From: CADEEN01 sp963738425
GTDB lineage: Bacteria > Pseudomonadota > Gammaproteobacteria > Burkholderiales > Burkholderiaceae_C
DNA: 64,000 nt
Direction of reading: 5' to 3'
NCBI GenBank assembly: GCA_963738425.1
Contig: CAVTWT010000025.1
Coordinates: 161,672-225,671, forward strand
Positions 59,803 through 64,000 of the stretch are shown here, in pieces. A program made the position numbers and the translations under genes. The notes below the pieces were generated by a model that did not search any database, was not told where the DNA came from, and saw nothing but the letters and a program-made list of their open reading frames with translations. Position 1 is the stretch's first letter. The number at the start of each line of letters is the position of its first letter.

Positions 59803-60744
59803 TCAAGCGGCTCGAGCCGAGCCCTTGCCGGCAGCGTCTGCCTCCTCCGCGAACAACTCGAACACCACGCTGCGCAGCCACCGGTTGGCAGGGGCGCGGT
59901 GGTACTTGGCGTGCCAGAAGGCATTGATCGCGACCTCCGGCAACTTGGCCGGGTGGGACACCTTGGCCAGGCCGAAGGGTTCCAGCAGCCGATCGGCGAG
60001 CTTCTCCGGTACCGTCGTGATCAGCTCCGACCCTTGCAGGATGTGGCCGACGCTGACGTAGTGCGGCACCGTCAATCGCACCGTGCGCTCGATGCCGCTG
60101 CGCTGGAGCAGCTCGTCCACCTTGCCGTGGCCCGTGCCGGCGGAGACGACCACCAGATGCTCCGCCCCAGCGTACTCGGCCAGCGTGATCCGCTTCTTGT
60201 CGAGCCGGTGCCCGCGCCGCATCAGGCAGACGTAGCGCTGCTTGAACAAGCGGCGCTGGAAGAACCCCGCCTTCAGCTGGGGCAACAGGCCGATCGCCAT
60301 GTCCACCTTGCCCGACTCCAACTCGTCGCGCAGGTTGATGGCTGTGTTGCGCACCGTGCTCAGCGCGATGCCCGGTGCGTCGCGCTTCACGCGCGCGATC
60401 AGCTCGGGCAGGAAAACGATCTCGCCGATGTCGGTCATGCCGACCGTGAATGAACGGCGTTCCGTGGTGGGGTCGAAGCTGGTGCGCTGGTTGACGCCAC
60501 TGTGGATCATGGCCAAGGCATAGCTGACCGACTCGGCCAGTTGATCGGCGAAGGGCGTCGGCTCCATGCCCTTGGGCGTGCGCAAGAAAAGCTCGTCGCC
60601 GAAGAGCTTGCGCAGCTTCGCCAGCGAGTTGCTCACCGCGGGCTGGGAGATGCCCAGGTTGTCGGCGACCGTCGACACGCGTCGCTCGACCAGCAAGTGG
60701 TTGAAGACCACGAGCAGGTTGAGATCGATTTCGTGCAACTCCAC
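59803..60744 (-). CDS. LysR-type regulator (NahR/NodD-like)
   Basis: 313 aa. MELHEIDLNLLVVFNHLLVERRVSTVADNLGISQPAVSNSLAKLRKLFGDELFLRTPKGMEPT is the NodD/NahR/LinR-type N-terminus; the effector domain follows (SFTVGMTDIGEIVFLPELI). Such regulators often control aromatic or xenobiotic catabolism. It follows the amidase gene by 97 bp in the same orientation and may respond to its substrate. Confidence 0.92.
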   Translation of the reverse strand: MELHEIDLNLLVVFNHLLVERRVSTVADNLGISQPAVSNSLAKLRKLFGDELFLRTPKGMEPTPFADQLAESVSYALAMIHSGVNQRTSFDPTTERRSFTVGMTDIGEIVFLPELIARVKRDAPGIALSTVRNTAINLRDELESGKVDMAIGLLPQLKAGFFQRRLFKQRYVCLMRRGHRLDKKRITLAEYAGAEHLVVVSAGTGHGKVDELLQRSGIERTVRLTVPHYVSVGHILQGSELITTVPEKLADRLLEPFGLAKVSHPAKLPEVAINAFWHAKYHRAPANRWLRSVVFELFAEEADAAGKGSARAA

Positions 60745-60841
60745 GGGGCCGCCTCCTGAATCGCGCCGTCATCACTGCCAGTGTCGCCGCGATCAGCGAA
60801 GGGCGCTTGCCCGCGCCTGCTGCCACATGCTCACACCGTGC

Positions 60842-62359
60842 TCACACCGGGCTCATGGCCGGTACGCAGCTGTCGCCCGCAGCGGGCGGGTGCGTGACGA
60901 TGGCTCGCAACTCGGGCCGAGGCCGGCGCAGCGCCTGAGCATCGGGCCGCGGTCGGCGCAGCGTGGCGTCGCCTTCAAAGGCCTGCTCCAGCGCCTGCGC
61001 CACGCCGAGCAACGCAGCGTCGCCGTTGAGCCGGCCGATCAGCTGCAGGCCAAAAGGCATGCCGGCTTCGTCTACCCCGCAGGGCAGGGAAAGCGCCGGG
61101 TTCGTGGCCAAGGTGGCCACGTAGGTCAGGCCCAGCCACTGGTAGTAGTTGCGCATGGCCTGGCCATCCACTTCTTGGGCAAACAGCTCGGTCCACGGGA
61201 ATGGGGACACCGGGCTCACCGGCGAGAGCAGCACATCGAAATCTTCGAACGCCTGCGCGAACTCGCGCGCCAGGCGGGTCTGCTCCAGGTGCGCCCAGGC
61301 GCGGTCGGCCAGGGTGATGCTGGCGGCCAGTTCCACATTGGCGCGCACGTTCGGGCCCAGGGTTTCGGGCGCTGTGCGGTAGGTGTCGGCAAAGGCGGCG
61401 ACAAAGGCCTCTGCGCGAAGCACGTCGAATGCGCGGTCGGCATCGCCCAGCGAAGGCACCCAAGGCTCGCAGCGCGCGACCCACGGGCGCAGGCTGTTGA
61501 CCCGATGGCCAAACGTGCGCCGAATGCCGGCATCCACCGCGCACAGGCCGAAATCCTCGGTGAAGCCCACGCGCAACTCGGAGAGGTTGACCCTCGGCAG
61601 GCTGATGAAGTCCTGCGCGGACGCAGGGGCGGAGAGCGGATCGCGCGCATCGAAGCCCACGCTGGCGGCCATCAACAGGGCCGTGTCGGCCACATCACGC
61701 CCCATCGGGCCGAGCACCGAGATGGCCGACCAGCCCAGCGGCCGCGCCGTGTTGGCCACCATCGAAGGCGAGGGCCGCAGGCCGACCACCCCGCACAGCG
61801 CGGCAGGTATCCGCAGCGATCCTCCCGTGTCGGAACCGGTGCACAGCGGCAGCATGTCGCAGGCCAGCGCCGCGGCCGAACCACCCGACGAGCCGCCCGC
61901 ATTCAACCGTGGGTTGAACGGGTTGCCCGTGGCGCCCCAGACCGGGTTGCGGGTATTGGCGCCAGCGCCCATGTCGGGCACGTTGGTCTTGGCCGCGACG
62001 ATGGCGCCTGCCCGCCTGAGCCGCGCGACCAGCCCGATGTCCTGCGTGGGCACGAAGCCACGCAGGCCCACATTGCCATAGGTGGTGAGCAAGCCCGCCG
62101 TGTTCTGCAGATCCTTCACGCCCAGTGGCAGGCCGTGCAGCAAGGGCAGCGCCTCGCCCCGCATCACCTGACCTTCGGCCGCCTTCGCCTGCAGCAGCGC
62201 ACGCTCGAAGTCGGTGGCCGCCAGCGCATTCACGCCAGGGTTCAGGGCCTCGATGCGGGCGACGCAGGCCTGCATCAGTTGCACCGGCGACAGCTTGCGC
62301 TGGCCGATGAGGCGGCGCTGCTGCACCGCGCCGAGGGCCACCAGGTCGTCTGCGCGCAC
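60842..62359 (-). CDS. Amidase (amidase-signature family)
   Basis: 505 aa. The Ser-cisSer-Lys triad is in place: Lys in LHGLPLGVKDLQNTAG, and the two serines in NAGGSSGGSAAALA and GSDTGGSLRIPAALCGV. Hydrolyses an amide to acid and ammonia; the substrate is unknown. GTG start at 62359 with GGGGA upstream. 12 bp after a Bug-type binding protein gene, suggesting that an imported acid or amide is processed. Confidence 0.92.
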   Translation of the reverse strand: MRADDLVALGAVQQRRLIGQRKLSPVQLMQACVARIEALNPGVNALAATDFERALLQAKAAEGQVMRGEALPLLHGLPLGVKDLQNTAGLLTTYGNVGLRGFVPTQDIGLVARLRRAGAIVAAKTNVPDMGAGANTRNPVWGATGNPFNPRLNAGGSSGGSAAALACDMLPLCTGSDTGGSLRIPAALCGVVGLRPSPSMVANTARPLGWSAISVLGPMGRDVADTALLMAASVGFDARDPLSAPASAQDFISLPRVNLSELRVGFTEDFGLCAVDAGIRRTFGHRVNSLRPWVARCEPWVPSLGDADRAFDVLRAEAFVAAFADTYRTAPETLGPNVRANVELAASITLADRAWAHLEQTRLAREFAQAFEDFDVLLSPVSPVSPFPWTELFAQEVDGQAMRNYYQWLGLTYVATLATNPALSLPCGVDEAGMPFGLQLIGRLNGDAALLGVAQALEQAFEGDATLRRPRPDAQALRRPRPELRAIVTHPPAAGDSCVPAMSPV

Positions 62360-62371
62360 GCTGTTTCCCCT

Positions 62372-63373
62372 TCAATCGACGGTGATGCCAGCCCGCTGCA
62401 CCAGCGCCCGCATGGCGGGCAATTCCCGGTTCACGCGGGCCTCGAAGGCGGGCGGTGGCTCGTAGCCCAACTCCAGGCCAGACTTCGCAAGGTCGGCCTG
62501 CATGGCCGGCGTCTTCATGGCCTCGGACAAGGCCCTCACCAGTGCCGCGCGCACCCCGTCGGGCAGGCCACGCGGCGCGACGAAGGACACCCAGGCCGAG
62601 AGCTCGAAACCGGGCAGGCCCGACTCAGCCAATGTCGGAACTTCGGGTGCGTTGGTGATGCGCTTGGCGGTGGTCACGGCCAGGGCCTTGATCTTGCCGG
62701 CCTTCATCTGCGGCACCGATGCGATGTTGGTGTCGAAGGACAACGGCACCTGGCCGCCGATCAAGTCTTGCATGGCCGGTGCGCTGCCCTTGTAGGGCAC
62801 GTGCACGATGTTCACAGCCGCTGCGGCCTTGAACATTTCCCCGGCGAAATGCGAACTGGTGCCGGCGCCGAAACTGGCGTAGTTCAGCTTGCCCGGGTTG
62901 GCCTTGCCATAGGCCACCAGCTCCTTCACGGTGTTGAACGGCGCGCCCGGGTGGGCCACCAGCATGAGCGGAATGCTGCCGATGGTGCCGATGGCCTCGA
63001 AGCTCTTGAGCGTGTCATACGGCAGCTTGGACTTCAGCGCTGGATTCATTGTCCAGGTGGTGTTGCTGCTGGTCAGCAAGGTGTAGCCGTCCGGGGCGGC
63101 CTGTGCCACAGCCTGCGCGCCCACGGCCGTGCCGGCGCCGGCCTTGTTTTCCACCACGATGTTGCTGCCCGGCAGTTGCATTTGCATGTGCCGCGCCACG
63201 ATGCGGCCCAGCACGTCCGCCGCCCCGCCGGGCGGATAAGGCACGACGATGGTGATGGGCTTTTCCGGGAAGGCTGCCTGCGCCGCCAGCGGGCAAAACA
63301 ACGCCGCCGCGGCCAGCGCGGCCCGAGCGGCGAATTGGTGACGGCCGGAATTGAAGGCTACGGGCATGGTCAT
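62372..63373 (-). CDS. Tripartite tricarboxylate transporter substrate-binding protein (Bug family)
   Basis: 333 aa periplasmic protein. Signal peptide (FAARAALAAAALFCPLAAQA), then FPEKPITIVVPYPPGGAADVLGRIVA, VVENKAGAGTAVGAQAVAQAAPDGYTLL, and FGAGTSSHFAGEMFK, standard Bug signatures. The TctA/TctB membrane parts are not adjacent, as is usual for the Bug expansion in Burkholderiales. ATG 63373 overlaps the TetR stop by 4 nt (ATGA). Confidence 0.94.
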   Translation of the reverse strand: MTMPVAFNSGRHQFAARAALAAAALFCPLAAQAAFPEKPITIVVPYPPGGAADVLGRIVARHMQMQLPGSNIVVENKAGAGTAVGAQAVAQAAPDGYTLLTSSNTTWTMNPALKSKLPYDTLKSFEAIGTIGSIPLMLVAHPGAPFNTVKELVAYGKANPGKLNYASFGAGTSSHFAGEMFKAAAAVNIVHVPYKGSAPAMQDLIGGQVPLSFDTNIASVPQMKAGKIKALAVTTAKRITNAPEVPTLAESGLPGFELSAWVSFVAPRGLPDGVRAALVRALSEAMKTPAMQADLAKSGLELGYEPPPAFEARVNRELPAMRALVQRAGITVD

Positions 63374-64000
63374 CGTCTCCGAGTGGAAGGGGGTTGGGCA
63401 GGCTTGGCGCGCACGGGTGCAGGCACGCCACGGGAAGGGGCAAGGCAATGCGCTTCGATCAAGCGGGCCAGCAGTTCCAGTTGCGCGCGCTCTTCTTTCG
63501 GCGCAGCACCGAACAGCCGCGCCACGCCCAGACCGCGCAGGCTGGAAAGCACCAGTCGCACCAGCGCCCGGGAATCTGCCGAGGCGGCCAGCTCCGGCAG
63601 CACTTGCAGGAAGCGCTGGTGCAGTGCCAGGCTGAGCGCGGCGCGATGCTGCGCGATGTGCGAACGCAGCGCGGGTTCGCCGGCACTGCCGAAGTACAGC
63701 GCCCAGGCGGCCAGATAGCGAGGCGGTTGGTAGGCGCGTTGCCACAAGGCGTTCACCAGCCCCAGGCAACGGCTGGCCAGCGGCCCTCCGGCCTCGGGCC
63801 AGGAGACGCCCTCGGGCCCGCTGGCCTTCAGGATGGCATCGAGCACCTGCATCATCAACACGGCCTTCGAACCGAAGTGATGCTGCAGCGCGCCGGGCGT
63901 CACCCCCGCCGCCTTGGCCACTTCAAACACCGTGGCGCCCTGATAGCTGCGTTCGTTCAGCAAATCGATGGCGGTGCCGATGAGGTGTTCGCGCGTGGCG
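63370..64000 (-). CDS. TetR-family regulator, 5' end outside the window
   Basis: At least 209 codons visible. HTH TREHLIGTAIDLLNERSYQGATVFEVAKAAGVTPGALQHHFGSKAVLM, then a C-terminal ligand-binding helical domain. The frame is open through base 64000, and a TTG at 63963 would cut the first helix, so the true start lies to the right. Translationally coupled to the binding-protein gene and likely the local repressor. Confidence 0.9.
   Translation of the reverse strand, partial: ATREHLIGTAIDLLNERSYQGATVFEVAKAAGVTPGALQHHFGSKAVLMMQVLDAILKASGPEGVSWPEAGGPLASRCLGLVNALWQRAYQPPRYLAAWALYFGSAGEPALRSHIAQHRAALSLALHQRFLQVLPELAASADSRALVRLVLSSLRGLGVARLFGAAPKEERAQLELLARLIEAHCLAPSRGVPAPVRAKPAQPPSTRRR

Noticed and set aside
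60566..63718. A 1050-codon plus-strand open frame
   Set aside because: Entirely antisense to LysR, amidase and binding-protein genes that carry strong motifs; His/Gln/Arg-rich shadow.

Overview
The window is a high-GC betaproteobacterial chromosome segment, most likely from the order Burkholderiales (Leptothrix, Rubrivivax, Ideonella or Methylibium-like). This is judged from gene order such as rpoZ-gmk-yicC beside a Ser/Thr kinase, PP2C, rph, rdgB and hemW, from fkpB-ispH and serS, from DUF3717/DUF1289 and DUF3034 proteins, and from the Bug-type binding protein. Genus cannot be fixed from the sequence alone. There is no CRISPR array, rRNA or replication origin.

Region by region. 1-17.4 kb: a tRNA-Ser, then housekeeping and transport genes (antiporter, apaH, a CorC-like protein, SapC, two tandem PQQ-type sugar dehydrogenases, xdhC, a MarR-GNAT fusion, EamA exporter, a VWA/MoxR-ATPase pair, a DUF3034 porin-like protein with an exported truncated globin, an FMN hydroxyacid dehydrogenase, a LysR regulator and a cupredoxin). 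Four of these genes carry frameshifts; three of them are each out of frame by exactly one extra base, and one is badly broken. 17.4-31 kb: dinB, a DUF5666-DUF6502-DUF5666 cluster, spoT-rpoZ-gmk-yicC, then kinase-phosphatase-rph-rdgB-hemW. 31-39.3 kb: LysR/DUF1127, diguanylate cyclase-FlhG/MinD-like ATPase-globin, smr-radC, fkpB-ispH-serS-hydratase and a second tRNA-Ser with a clear terminator. 39.3-48 kb: thioesterase facing a MarR-MFS operon across a double-palindrome operator, a Spy-like protein with a two-component system, MATE exporter and a metallo-hydrolase.

48-58.8 kb is an accessory defence island. One coupled operon runs AbrB antitoxin, PIN toxin, hsdR, hsdS, a mini-ORF, an unrecognised 317-aa protein and a second PIN protein. 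A second operon, preceded by two 15-bp operators exactly 21 bp apart, runs HTH-nucleotidyltransferase, HEPN and hsdM. An IS3-family element has removed all but the first 95 codons of hsdM and the 3' end of a convergent gene that looks like an OST-HTH protein. Both broken genes stop at the terminal TGA of the element, and no target duplication is visible. The island ends near a 45-nt 3' fragment of tRNA-Lys(CTT), a probable attachment-site remnant, followed by fragments of an ester cyclase and an internally deleted esterase.

59.3-64 kb: a hypothetical gene, a LysR regulator, and a catabolic cluster (TetR, Bug-type solute-binding protein, amidase) in which TetR runs off the right edge.
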